Positions 49,307-60,290 are shown, numbered from the stretch's first letter. The stretch: DNA of 64,000 nucleotides from Portulaca oleracea (GCA_029582165.1 CM055872.1:49117695-49181694), one strand, 5' to 3'. Notes: generated by a model not told the origin, from the letters alone. Numbers and translations: made by a program.

Positions 49307-49489
49307 GCTGTTGTTAAGAGGCAGGGCAACAGTGTTGGTGTTGTACCTATGAGAAGGAATAGTGAGCTGCTCATAGAGAGCCATCTTGTTCCTAGGAGGT
49401 GCTCTAGGACCTCCTTTCTCAGTATCATTAACATGTAGCCTAGGGAACATAGGTCCCATACTCTTCTCATCATCTTTTCCTCTCTTCAT
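41818..49489 (-). CDS. ELF3: EARLY FLOWERING 3 (circadian evening-complex scaffold), complete, four exons
   Basis: ELF3 is the nuclear scaffold of the evening complex with ELF4 and LUX. It represses clock and growth genes at night, and in Arabidopsis it senses temperature. Exons in gene order are 49489-49238, 46357-45597, 43144-43093 and 42831-41818, giving 692 residues (Arabidopsis about 695). The start [20 protein letters not shown] and [20 protein letters not shown] are diagnostic. [20 protein letters not shown] (end of exon 2) and [17 protein letters not shown] (exon 3) are the conserved middle block, followed by VQKLIAASP. The C-terminus [12 protein letters not shown]...[17 protein letters not shown] is conserved. 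Oddities: residues 62-73 are uninterrupted Asn and 517-528 are Pro, and I see no long poly-Gln. Intron 1 begins GC rather than GT. The introns are 2880, 2452 and 261 bp. Confidence 0.97.
43355..44068. mobile_element. hAT-like MITE in ELF3 intron 2
   Basis: The left end is GGGGGTGTGTGGGGGATAGC and the right end is, in reverse complement, GAGGGTGTTTGGCAACCAAC. The GGGTGTTTGG end with CAGCTAA-type subterminal words is typical of plant hAT MITEs. An 8-bp duplication is not convincing, so the exact borders are uncertain. The interior is AT-rich with repeated CCTAAAAATGAA words (43790-43930). Confidence 0.55.
47481..47630. repeat. Dispersed repeat with internal 45-bp units, copy 1 (ELF3 intron 1)
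   Basis: Two tandem units of AATAGCATAATTGTTCACTC are framed by CAGGAGCACGTGCTCC and, in reverse, CTGGAGCATGTGTTCC. The same arrangement with three units is at 50876-51064. Probably a MITE. Confidence 0.6.
49265..49315 (-). repeat. (AAC)n trinucleotide repeat coding poly-Asn in ELF3
   Basis: The reverse strand reads twelve consecutive AAC codons flanked by AGC (Ser) interruptions, coding N-S-N12-S-N at residues 60-75 of exon 1. Confidence 0.95.
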
Positions 49490-50875
49490 TTTCTCTATAT
49501 CTCAACTCTAACCTCTCCAAATTGAAACTTGCAAAAACAAAGCTTTCTCTATGGCTTATTCCATTGAAACCACCAAGAGTCCTCACCAAAATCCTCAAAA
49601 TCCAATCAGAAGGTCAATTGAAACACCACCAACAAAACCAAATAGCCAACTTCAGCATATAACAACCAAAAATCCTCAACTCCAACACCAAATACCTACA
49701 AATCAGAGAACCCAGAAGCCCAAATCTTCCAAAAGAGGCCAAATTCAACCAATCAAAACCCAACACAATAATGCAAAAACTGAGTTTGCAAGACTAATTT
49801 TGCCTAGCAATCAACAAGATAGCCCCAGAAAGAGATACCCACTTAAAAGTAGCTACAATTGTGGCAGACCCAGAAGCCAAAAACAGCCTAGGGAACAAGC
49901 AAGCCCTATTCCAACCACAGAATCAACCGAAAAAAAGATTTGAGAGAGAGAGAAAAAAAAGAAAGGAATTAGCTCTAAAACAAAATAAAATTGCAAAAAA
50001 AACAAAGGAATTAGCAACAGATAGCAACAGTGATTGAATAAAGATAAACAGATTTGAAAGAAAGATAAAGAAAGGGGAGCTGGGAATTGTATTTGCTGAT
50101 TAGGGATTTCAGAGGATCAATTTTTTTGCTGCGAAAAGGGGAAAGCGCAAAGGTGGTAAGGCTTATGTGGGTCCAACTTGGATAGAACTAGAAAGTCCCA
50201 TGTGATTATTATAATCTGAGCCCTTCAATTTTCTTTCTGTTTATCTACCGAAACAGAGAAAATTGATGTTTATTCAAGATCTCTTCCTCTTTTTTTCTTT
50301 TTTTCTTTTGCACAAGTGGCTGATGACAAGGATTTCAAGCAGGGCCCCTTCTTCAGCCATGCGCCATTAATAATAATAAAATGCAAACCGTAAAATCCCA
50401 GTTTTGTGTTTCTTCTGCTGGTTGTGATGTGATGTATTATTAATGTGATGGAAATTTTCACACTGTTGTTTAAAAAGTGCAGATTTATATTTATATATTT
50501 GGTTATTCCTGTGATCTCTTGTAGCCAAATGCTGTCCGAGAGAAGTGTGTGCTTGCTCATCCTCGGAGGTTAAGGGGGTTAATCCTTGGTTTGAGTAAAT
50601 TTCTCCCCCACTAAATTTGTTGTTAAAATTAGAATTATAATTATAATTCCTCGTTTCTTCTAAAAAAGTGGCCCTAGATATGACATGGGTTAATCATCAT
50701 CAAGGAATTTCAATTTAAAAAAAATAAAATTACACATAATTGTATCAAAATCAAAATATCTCTTGATCCCCCCACATATTGTTGTTCAGATTTTGATTTA
50801 GCTATCATAAAAATCTTTTAATATATTTTGTAAAGTTGTACTCAACGACAATAACAAGCTCCACTCTACTATAAT
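49490..50875 (-). promoter_or_regulatory. ELF3 5' leader and promoter region
   Basis: Directly upstream of the ELF3 ATG (context GAGAAAATGAAGAG on the reverse strand). The first 600 bp is likely 5' leader, as ELF3 genes usually have a long one. A 130-residue open frame on the forward strand (49551-49943) is P/Q/N/K-rich and looks like a chance frame opposite the leader. No defined cis-element was identified. Confidence 0.5.
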
Positions 50876-51064
50876 GTTGCAATTTATTATATGCTCTTGG
50901 AGTATGTGCTTCCAATATAATCATCGTTCCCATCAATAGCGTAGTTATTCACTCATACGTACATGTTGTTCACTCTTAATAGCATAATTGTTCATTCATA
51001 CGTACTTGTTGTTCACTCCAAATAACATAAGTGTTCACTCATATCTATCAGGACATGCTCTAGA
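50876..51064. repeat. Dispersed repeat, copy 2 (upstream of ELF3)
   Basis: Three tandem TAATAGCATAATTGTTCACT-like units in the same arrangement as 47481-47630. It directly abuts the LTR block that starts near 51065. Confidence 0.6.
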
Positions 51065-53702
51065 CTCGAGGAGTTGGGGTCCTTAAACTAAGGTCAGGTA
51101 TTAGGGTTAGGTTTAGGTTCAAAGGTAACAAGAAAGGGGGATTTTTAGACTAAACTACAAAGAACACATGAAAACAAAGGTCTAAACAGATGATAAAAGG
51201 CAAGGGCTTAGAGGAACAATGGGCCAACCTAGTTAAGGACTAGACTCGTTTTCATAATTTTAGGAATCATTTGCATTTGGTGGGGATTGCATAGATAAAA
51301 CCGCATTAAACTTCCCTCTCTCGAGTGGTAGTTTAATGCTTACTTCCCAAGCTCCATCATCACTCTCGCATATGATGGTCCTTACCACTATTCAATTGCA
51401 TTCCATCCTAAATCTCATGCTAATGGAGATTAGAAACTAATCACTCTATCTAAAATCCTCAACTCAATGTTCGAAGGAGGATTCATAACCACTCGGTCTC
51501 AAAATCCTCCACATTGAGTAAAAAACAAAGGAGGAAACACTTAATAACCTAATTAATCATCTTAATCTCATTAATTCAAGCCTAATTCCCCATTAGGGGC
51601 CCTAAGTATCTATTAGATTTTTAGGTTATCTATTCCTAAACAAATGCAGATTAATTGGCGGAATATTCATAACGATTATAAAACAATTAATCAACCATGA
51701 AAGAAGCAATTGCAGAGGGTTTAGTAATTATACCTGATCACTAATCCGACTTATGCAGAGGTTGACCTTTGAGATTCCAATGTAAAAATCCTCTACTGAA
51801 AGTCCACGCAGCACTCCGGGACCTCGATTGCTAGATCGACCCGATCGAGACAGATTTCAATCTAAAATGTATGTATTTAGGTATAAGAGGTTGTTTCAGG
51901 AAACAGGAACTGCAAACTAAGATATATAGGAACTCAGGAAATCACCCTGGTATCTCTCTAAGAGTCTCAAGCAGTTGATGATTAAAAATCTCTCAGAGAG
52001 ACTCCTTTTTATAGTATTTAAATAACTAGGGGAGAGGGCAAATAAAACACTAATGGTCGACCTACGCAACCGCACATTCTTAGGCCCAACACGGTCTGTG
52101 TTGATCCCACACGATCCGTGTTGGCCTCCAGAAAGTCCATTAAGTCGGCCTGTAATCACCACGGTCCGTGGCAAACCACCACGATCCGTGGCAAACCACC
52201 ACGATCCGTGGCAAACCACCACGGTCCGTGGTAACACCAACACGGTCCGTGGTGAGTCCAATTTGGTCCGTGTTGGGCCGATTTCTCATAGAAATCAACT
52301 CCAAACATCCCTAAACATAATACGATATTATTTAGGTTATATACATTGTTCCAGGACACTGACTTGTGTGACCCAGTAGGACCAAATAATATAGTTATAA
52401 TTAAACATATCCAATTACCAATTATAGAGGTCTCTAGCAACACATAAAATTACTATATTATTTTGGTGTAAACTCCATGTATATCGAACATTGTCAGGAC
52501 ATTCCCAACAGTATCCTCTAACTGAACGGAACTAGTCACACAAATTTACAATCAGCAAAACCACAATTATCAAACCAAACCTATATATGATTCTACCAAA
52601 AGAGAAACAATCTAAACTAATCACAATAATTATCAAGGCTAAACAACTACTAAACATGTAATAAATAAGCAAATAGCATTAAGTAAGAAAGAGAAAGAGA
52701 GTTACCTAAAGTAGAGAACAACAAAATATTATTGGAATTAATAGAAAACCATAATAATACCCATAGAACTCAATCCAAAGCAAACTTGTATTAAAACTTT
52801 AATGGAGATCCAAGTGTATTAAGAGAAAGAAAATGAACATAGAAAAGTGTGCTACAAACTTAGGAACTTCTAAAACTAGCTAATGATGAGCGATAAAAGA
52901 TTATCCTAAGATGTGATATCCTATGTCTCAAAATACAATAAAAGAGTATCTATACATATAGTGATTCATTAAACAAAACATGATCATTTTAGCCTAAAAT
53001 TGACGATGCAGCAGTTAGGTCGTCGCGGGCATGACAGGGTGAGTCACGACCGCGACCTCCTCTTCAGGGCGATTTTTAATTTTCTCCGGAAGAAGTTGTC
53101 GCAGGTGCGACGCCTGTGGTCACGGGCGTGACTGCCTTATGGGTCGCGGGCGTGACTGCCTTATGGGTCGTGAGCGTGACAGTTCTTGTTGCCCCCTGAT
53201 TATGCGAAATCCAACTTTTCTCTCTCGGAGTGTCACAACCGTGACACTACCTGTCGCGACCACGACCTTGGTACTGGGGAAAGTTCCTCTTAGGGGCATC
53301 ACGGTTGTGACTCGTTAGTCACGAGCATGACCTCCCTCTGCAATTTTGGCGTTGGCTTGGTTGAGGGGCTCACGAGCATGACCTGCGGTGTCACGACCAT
53401 GACCTCCTTGACCCAGCTTCCATGAAGTGTTTCCTCGGACTTGAGCTTGATTTCCTCCTCATCCTTGGATCGGGGTGTTTCGGTTATCCTCGAGCATTAG
53501 TCTTGGCTCGGGTTTGGCTTGATTAGCATCAAAACCCATCCTCTTCTTGGCTTGTTTTGCTTAATTCGAGCCAAATATTTTTTTTTTGGGGACAAAACCT
53601 AAAAAAGGAGCAAAAAGTGCATAAGATCAACACTTTTATTAATTGAACGATCAAAAGACTTAAGTAAAGGAGCGATATTTAGGCTCAAAACGAGACTAAA
53701 CA
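51065..53702 (-). repeat. LTR of a reverse-strand gypsy element, interrupted by a solo LTR
   Basis: The reverse-strand start is TGTTTAGTCTCGTTTTGAGC at 53702, preceded by a purine tract AAGTGTAGGGGATG. The body parallels the insert at 32489-34358 (ACTAAGGTC, TTAATCATCTTAATCTCATT near 51545-51580). The far end near 51065 is approximate. 51711-52510 is a separate insertion. CACGGGCGTGAC-type motifs occur at 53010-53410. Confidence 0.65.
51711..52510 (-). mobile_element. Solo LTR (0.8 kb) with an array of CCACGGTCCGTGG palindromes
   Basis: The reverse strand starts TGTTGGGAATGTCCTGACAA, a common copia/TRIM-type LTR start, and ends CA at 51711. Between 52083 and 52280 there are eight copies of CACGRTCCGTG-like words, mostly spaced 20 bp by CAAACCAC. 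Flanks GCAAT and GTATC do not give a clean duplication. Confidence 0.55.
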
Positions 53703-55900
53703 TTCCACATCCCCTACACTTGAGCTTTTGTTCGTCCCGAGCAAAACACGCATAAAAGGAAACTAAAATAGGTAAAACAACTAACTCACTGTCGTAGGAT
53801 CGCAGTTGCATTTAGCGCATGCATCAAACCCTTTAAACCACCTGGTAGCTTAGGTGGATAAGAGGTCTCATGAGGGTTTATAGAGGTTATACCCACAAAA
53901 GCCTAAGAAAAAGGAAAGGAAAAAGGAGGAGAAGGGAGGTGAAAATCAAAGAAAAAATTTCACAAATAAGGGAAGAGGAAACTTGTTTGAATAACTATGC
54001 ATCCCATTGTAAACACAAATTTCGAGTCTAAATCTAATAAAGACGAGAAATTGAGAAACAAATTAATTTGTAATAATGTTTGAATGTATGTGGGTACAAT
54101 CTCTGTATTAAATACAATAAAGCAGTCCTCTGATTCGATCTCTTGAAACTTGGGTGAGTTGAGGGCGCAAACGCTTGATCTCGATCTTGAACGCAGGTCT
54201 AGCTGAAGGACTCTTATAGTAGTTCTTGAGTTGAAAATCTTGAGTGTTGATCCATGCTTAGTAGTTGGAGGATGCTTGAAGTTTAACCATTTTAATGTCG
54301 AATATCTGACACCAAAATGTCGGCCTATGAAAATGAGGGTAGGATCCCTATTTATAGGCTCTGGAGGCCTAGTGTTTTACCTAAGATTTGAGTCTGGACC
54401 CAAATTAATTAGTTATTCCTTTAATTCTAAATAAAGAAATAATAACTATTTTCTACATCTTCTCTTACACTTGTCATCTACCTTTGTTTCCTCGCCTCTA
54501 TAACACTTCAAACACTGATGGGTAGAAGCCACGATACCTAAAACGCACCCACGCACTAGCGGGAAGTTGAATAATGCCATTGACGTCTTGACATTGGTTA
54601 CGGAAGGCAGAAAAAAGATAGATACAAGACTTTGGCATGTTGCTATCTCCTTGGGCGACAGGCGACGACTCCTGGGCGGAAGGGAAAATTTCTTCATAGT
54701 AGGTCCCACTGGGCGTGCCAAATTCGTAAACACAAATTTCGAGTCTAAATTTAATAAAGACAAGAAATTGAGAAACAAATTAATTTGTATTAATATTTGA
54801 ATGTATGTGGGTACAATCTCTGTATTAAATACAATAAAGTAGTCCTCTAATTTGATCTCTTGAAACTTGGGTGAGCCGAGGGCACGAATGTTTGATCTCA
54901 ATCTCGAATGCAGGTCGAGCTGAAGAACTCAATCGTAGTTCTCGAGATTTGACCGTGCTAGAAACTTGGAGCATTTGATCTTGAGCTTTTACCGACCTTG
55001 ATCATCGATGCTTGGTAGCTGGAGGTCGCTTACAGTTCGATCTTCTGAAGCCTCTGGAGCGCAGAAAGTCGAGTGTCGGGTGTAGATTACAGAGTATGTT
55101 GAAAATGAGGGAGAGGACCCCTACTTATAAGCGTTGGAGGCCTAGGGTTTGAGTCGGGCTTTTGGCTTGGGCTTCAATTAATTAATTATTTCTTTATTTT
55201 TGTAATAAATAAATAATTACTATTTTCTGCATCATCTTTGACACTTGGCAAACTCTGATTGGTCGAAATTTAATTCCATTTAATTTTTACCTAGTTGGTC
55301 TGCTAGAGTCAATTTGATACGTTGTAGTATGATATTGGCCAAATAAATATTAATTTATTTTCCATTTGTCATTTTCTTATTTGCTGACAAATTTTTACCT
55401 CTTACACCCATTATTCAATAATTATCGCTAGCAAGCCAAAAACAATCGGTATGTAGGCAGTAAAGATCCAAACGCAAAGGTAAAACCAATCTTATAGGCA
55501 TTTCACCTCAAACACTTCATGCTCAACAAACATTCCCGTGCACAAGTGATTAGTGTACCTAGTCGTTCACGATCCAAATAGGTCTCACGTCGGTCAAATC
55601 TAGTTATCTACGCACTCAAGCTCATTTTATTGTCACTTTAAAAATTTGAAAAAAGTTGGAAAATATAGTGAAAAATGAAAGATAAAATGAAGAAAAGTAG
55701 TGAAAAACTCCAAAAAGAGTTTTGTTTTTTTAGAATTTGCTCGTGTGTTATAATCTTGTAGTTAATTACTTAATGACTTAGTGGATTGATTGAAAGCGTC
55801 TGATATGAACATGGTAGGCCTTAATCTAGAGTGTTGTTGTGATTTAGCTCTTTTAGACTCCCTTCACTAATTACAAAAGCGAATGCCTTGTTTTCTTTCA
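53703..55900 (-). other. Gypsy 3' untranslated region, reverse strand, with TRIM insertion
   Basis: 53703-54007 in reverse complement matches 56700-56891 (GTGGGTATA, TTTAAAGGGTTTGRTGYATR, CTCGGGACGARCAAAAGCT). The region continues beyond the TRIM to about 55900. It is the part of a gypsy element just before its 3' LTR. No coding frame. Confidence 0.55.
54008..55250 (-). mobile_element. TRIM-like miniature LTR retrotransposon, complete structure
   Basis: On the reverse strand the 5' LTR is 55250-54725 (start TGCCAAGTGTC), followed by a primer-binding site TTTGGCACGCCCAGTGGGAC (about 54722-54703), an internal region of only about 249 bp, a purine-rich tract and the 3' LTR 54476-54008 (start TGACAAGTGTA). 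The LTRs share long identical words (GAGACCAAG-free text such as GAAATTTGTGTTTAC at their ends). The internal frame gives a short basic peptide (KKFSLPPRSRRLSPKE) of no known family. A 5-bp duplication is not visible. Confidence 0.78.
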
Positions 55901-55986
55901 CACCCTTTTTGAGATCGTGATACTAGTTTTCTTATGCTCTTGCTCGTGAAAAAATGAAAATAAATAAATAAATAAAGTCGGCGAAA

Positions 55987-56258
55987 CCAACAAGGGTTGG
56001 TGTGAGTGGGCGGCGCTTACACCCCTTAAGTACTTCGTAAACGTATGGAGCAGCCCGAGTTGAGAGGGTAACCCCTCTTCGGAGGGCCGTTAGAATTCCC
56101 GGAAAAACCAACATAAAACCAATAAAAATCGAAAAAAAAGTGGAAAAGTTGGTTTACCAACGTGGTTGGCGTGGGTGGTCGCGGCCCCTCGCCCCTTAAG
56201 TACAATTGTATGAATGGAGCAAAACCACGCTAGAAGAGTAACCTCTCGCGGGCTGCAA
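55987..56258. repeat. Imperfect direct repeat of about 105 bp, two units
   Basis: 55987-56095 and 56156-56258 share GGTTGG-GTG-GTGGGCG, CCCCTTAAGTAC, TATGGAGCA and GAGGGTAACCCCTC-like words in the same order. It lies at the junction of two oppositely oriented gypsy 3' regions. Confidence 0.6.
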
Positions 56259-56299
56259 TGCAATCTCGAATCATGCCAACGAAAAGAAAAAAAAAACAG

Positions 56300-56891
56300 A
56301 AACATTGAAATTGTTGCATAAATTGCGGAGCCTTCCCTTATGTAACCTGCGACCCTCACCAAGCCAAGGACGACACAAGTGGGGGAGAGCGACGCATTTT
56401 TTATTATTCGCTTTTAAAACGAGCTCGAGTGTAGATTTTGGCTGAGAAATGGTCGTGATCAAATAGGGTACACTTGCACTTGTGCACAAGGTTTTTGTTT
56501 AGTATGAGGTGTTTGGCATTGAAAATCTTGAAGATTGACAACATTTTGGTTTAGGTGTCCTTAAGGTACACACATTTGCTTCTTTTGATTAGTTGGTGTT
56601 GTCGTTTGAGTAGATAAATACAAGATTATGTACATGAGCACTTTCATCTCCTTTGTAATAATTTCAATTTTCACTTCTCCTTTTCTCTTTTTTTTTTCAT
56701 GGATTTTGTGGGTATAGTCGCTAGAAATCTTCATGAGACCCCCCCTCGTCCACCTGGGCTGTCGGGGCGTTTAAAGGGTTTGGTGTATATGCTAAATGCA
56801 CATGTTGTCTCCCACGAAAGTGGAGTGGTTGTTAGGTGATTTGCTTTGTTTTTGTTTTCCTCGGGACGAGCAAAAGCTTAAATGTGGGGGG
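56300..56891 (+). other. Gypsy 3' untranslated region, forward strand, with polypurine tract
   Basis: Counterpart, in inverse orientation, of 53703-55600. It ends with the purine tract AAATGTGGGGGG just before the LTR start. No coding frame. Confidence 0.55.
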
Positions 56892-58170
56892 TGTTTAGGC
56901 CCATTTTAAGGCCTAAATTATACTTCTAATTTGAGGTTTTCACTCAATTCCGGTATGTTCTAATGAATTTTAATGCATTTTTTGTTGTCTTTGCTAGGTA
57001 CTTAATGATTTGAAATAAAGTAAGACAAGGAAGCAAATCGAGGCAAAAAGGGAGGCCTGGGATATTCCTAAGCCAAGCCGGGATGGAAGCCGAAGCGAAG
57101 AAGGGTCAGGAATGCCAAGGCCTTGAAGAATTGGGTCAATCGGGCCTGTTGCATCCACTATGAGGCCTGTAACGGACGCGACCAGGCCACTTCCCAAGCT
57201 CCAAAACAGCCTCATGCTAGTCGCCCCTGCCACGGATGTGTAGCGTCTGCTACATAGAGAGGAGGAAAATAGAAGAAGAAGCCTGAAGGTTGTGCCACAC
57301 ATGACATGCTTGGTGACTCTCGCGACAGAACTGCATTGAAGAAAAGGGAAGGAGAATGAAGACATGCAGGTCACTCCCTCGACCAACTCGTCTCACTCGC
57401 AACCCCACACGGAAGATTTTCTCCCATTCTTTGCTCCTCCAACAAGTCGCGACCGCGACCTCCTTCGTCTTACCCCCGACGACACTGTTTCACTCAAACG
57501 GAAGATTTTAGCCCAAAACGATTGGTTTTTTAATTGATCTTGTTAGAATCATGCTTAGGGTTGGTATTAAATGTGTTAGGATAGTTTTAGCTATGATTAG
57601 TGGCTAGGCTTTTATAGGGCTAGGGAGTGATTAAGGTATTAATGGGTGATTAGTCATAGGGTTTAGTGATTTAGGGGGTGATTAGTTGGAAAAACCTAGT
57701 TTCCACCTTACTTATTCCTACCTTCAAGGGGTGATTTAAGGTCCGAGAGTTCCTTAATTCCACTTGCTAAAAATGTTAAGGACGGAATAATTAGTCATAT
57801 TCTCATGAAAGTGAGAATAGGCCTAATTAGGGACTTTTTCAATTTTAACCCCCAGGATCTATGGTGGGTCTTGGAGAAGTTAATCCAAACTACCCTTGAA
57901 AGAGGGAGTTTGGTTGGCATATCTTAGCAAAAATCTCATCTAGTTAATCCCATGTCTTTACCTCTTAATCATGAAAACTTCATGACCAGAATCCCGTTGA
58001 TTGCCTCAAACCCCCGAGCCCTTCTCTTATTAATTGAATTAATCCTTCTTATTTTCTTGTTTGCCTTTGTTAGTTAGCAACCTTAATCAACCTTGTTTTT
58101 TTCTAGTAATTTGAACCAACTTTGAATTAGATTCTAGAAGTCTAGGCCTCTCAGCTCCTTGAGAAGAACG
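56892..58170 (+). repeat. Athila-like LTR, forward strand, internally deleted
   Basis: It begins TGTTTAGGCCCATTTTAAGG and is collinear with the LTR at 23147-30261 once the insertions there are removed (GTGTTAGGATAGTTTTAGCT, GGTCCGAGAGTTCC, CTTAGCAAAAATCTCATCT). It lacks the part containing the TATA box and ends near 58170, where a tandem array begins. Confidence 0.75.
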
Positions 58171-58179
58171 ATAAATATC

Positions 58180-59125
58180 AGGAATACGTCTTGCTAAACA
58201 ATGAACAGTAACGACCTTAGATCTGCTAAATTCTGTACTAATGCAAGTGTGTTTGAATTTATCCAAAAATATGTTCATATACTAGATAAAGTTTAGGAAC
58301 TTCTCCAACTTGAATCACATCAAAAGCTTAAGAAATAAATTTGTTATGGATTTTTTATTATGACCTTCAAAACTGAACTTCTGCACATGAACAGTGACGA
58401 CCTCATATCACTTTTGCTAATTTCTGTACTAATTCATGCATGTTCGAATTTATCCAAAACTATGGTCGTAAACTAGATAAAATTTTAAAACTTCTCCAAC
58501 TTGAATCACATCAAAAGCTTAAGAAATGAATTTAGTGTGGATTTTTTATTATGACCTTCAAAACTAACATTCTGCACATGAATAGTGACGACCTCATACC
58601 ACTCTTGCTAAATTCTGTACTAATGCATGCATGATCAAATTTATCCAAAAATATGGTCATAAACGAGATGAAATTTAGGAACTTCTTCAACTTTAATAAC
58701 ATCAAAAGTATAAGAAATGAATTTATTATAGATTTTTGATTATGATCTTCAAAACTGGAATTCTGCAGATGAACGATGACGACCCCATATCACTTTTGCT
58801 AAATTTTGTGTAAATGTATGCATGTTCGAATTTATCTAACAATATGGTCATAAACTAGATAGAATTTAGAACTTCTCCAAATGGAATCACATCAAAAGCC
58901 TTGGGAATGAATTTATTATGAATTTTTGAACATGACCCTTTCTAAACTTAAATTCTGTGCATGAACAGTAGTTACCACAGAATGTTCTTGCTGAATTTTA
59001 TACTGATGCATGGTTGGTCGAATTTATCCAAGGATATGGCCATAAAGACTAGGCAAAATTTGGAAACTTCTCCAAGTTGAATCACCCTAAAAGCTTAAGG
59101 AACGAATTAATTATGAATTTTTAAT
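58180..59125. repeat. Tandem array, about 191-bp unit, five copies
   Basis: The anchor GGAACTTCTCCAACTTGAAT recurs with changes at about 58296, 58487, 58678, 58868 and 59062, a spacing of 190-194 bp. Each unit also contains ACATGAACAGTGACGACCTC- and TCTGTACTAATGCATG-like text. The later units are more diverged. No coding potential. Confidence 0.88.
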
Positions 59126-60286
59126 TATAACAAAAATAAACTACTACTCATCTCATATTATGAAGTGGTAATTAAGACTCATGTTTGATGTAGGAAAAAT
59201 GACAGAACAACGTATGGAGCTATGCCCCTCCTCTAATTCCTTAAAAGTCTAAAGACTTAAGGGCATAGGCCAAAAGGTTACGTACATTGTATTCATGCAT
59301 GGGGACGTTAACAACTTACATCATTAATTAAAGCCCATACGATGATTACGTTCAAACGAAGTGATGATAACCCATGGGTAATGAAATGAATGTGAGTTAA
59401 TGCCCTGACCAAGCATTAACTATGATGAGGCGTACCTATGAATGATGAACGAATGATGGAAATGAGGAATGAGTAAGGGACGATTCCGAAATAGGCACGA
59501 ATGTATATGCATGATGTAATAAGGGGATGTCGTAAAATGAATAAGGGTGAAGTAACCCTACCAAAGGGGAAAATGATTAGTACTTCCAATAGTCATACGT
59601 TATTTTAGACAGGCTCCATACTTAGCTTAAGCTGACTCCTGTATGTTAAATGATAGGTACCGAACCATATCAAGACCAATCGAGAGCATGAAGCAGAGCC
59701 TTGACAATAATGGTGGTCGGATCGTGCCAAGAGAAATTATCTATATTTGTAATAAATCTAAGACTTGTACCAACAACCTCATTTAACTGTTTTTGTGGCT
59801 TATGCTTGGTTCGATTTCAAATCCCTATTTTTTAATTACATGTTTCTATTCTTCACCGAAAACTCATGTAACTGTAATAATGGCCCATGCTAGTAAAAAG
59901 TCTGACACATCGCCCCGCTCTCCTCTTTATCACTCATGTTGAATGGGCCTCGCTCGGAGCCTCCGTCCTCAGTACCCAAGCTAGGAATAGAGTAGCCGGA
60001 AGACACCCCTCGACCCCGAGCATGAATCCTGACTCATTTTGAGAAACCCGAACGCGGGTTTGTGGGAGTAACTATGGGAGTCGCGGTCTCGGGAGTGGAA
60101 GCCTCGCCAACTTGGGTGAGCCAAGCGCTAAGTTAATTAATTCCTGGCTTATAATTATACGCTAGACGAATAAGGCTCGGACATAACAACCCAAAGCTTG
60201 AGGCAGACCCAATTACAGATGACGGACCCCGACAAACCAACGATAACCCAAATGGACATACTTTAATCTTCTCAATAAAAGACACC

Positions 60287-60290
<4 letters not shown>
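59126..60290. other. Unassigned non-coding sequence
   Basis: AT-rich DNA with short repeats of GAATGA words at 59430-59500 and a GC-richer stretch at 59900-60120. It resembles retroelement untranslated sequence, but I recognise no LTR end, motif or gene. Confidence 0.35.

Noticed and set aside
49551..49943. 130-residue forward-strand open frame rich in P, Q, N and K next to ELF3
   Set aside because: It begins 62 bp from the ELF3 start codon on the opposite strand, inside the likely ELF3 5' leader. It has no family resemblance, and its composition follows the A/C-rich strand.
52083..52280. Regular 20-bp repeats that could suggest a CRISPR array
   Set aside because: Units are palindromic with almost identical short spacers, in a plant LTR. 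There are no unique spacers and no cas genes.
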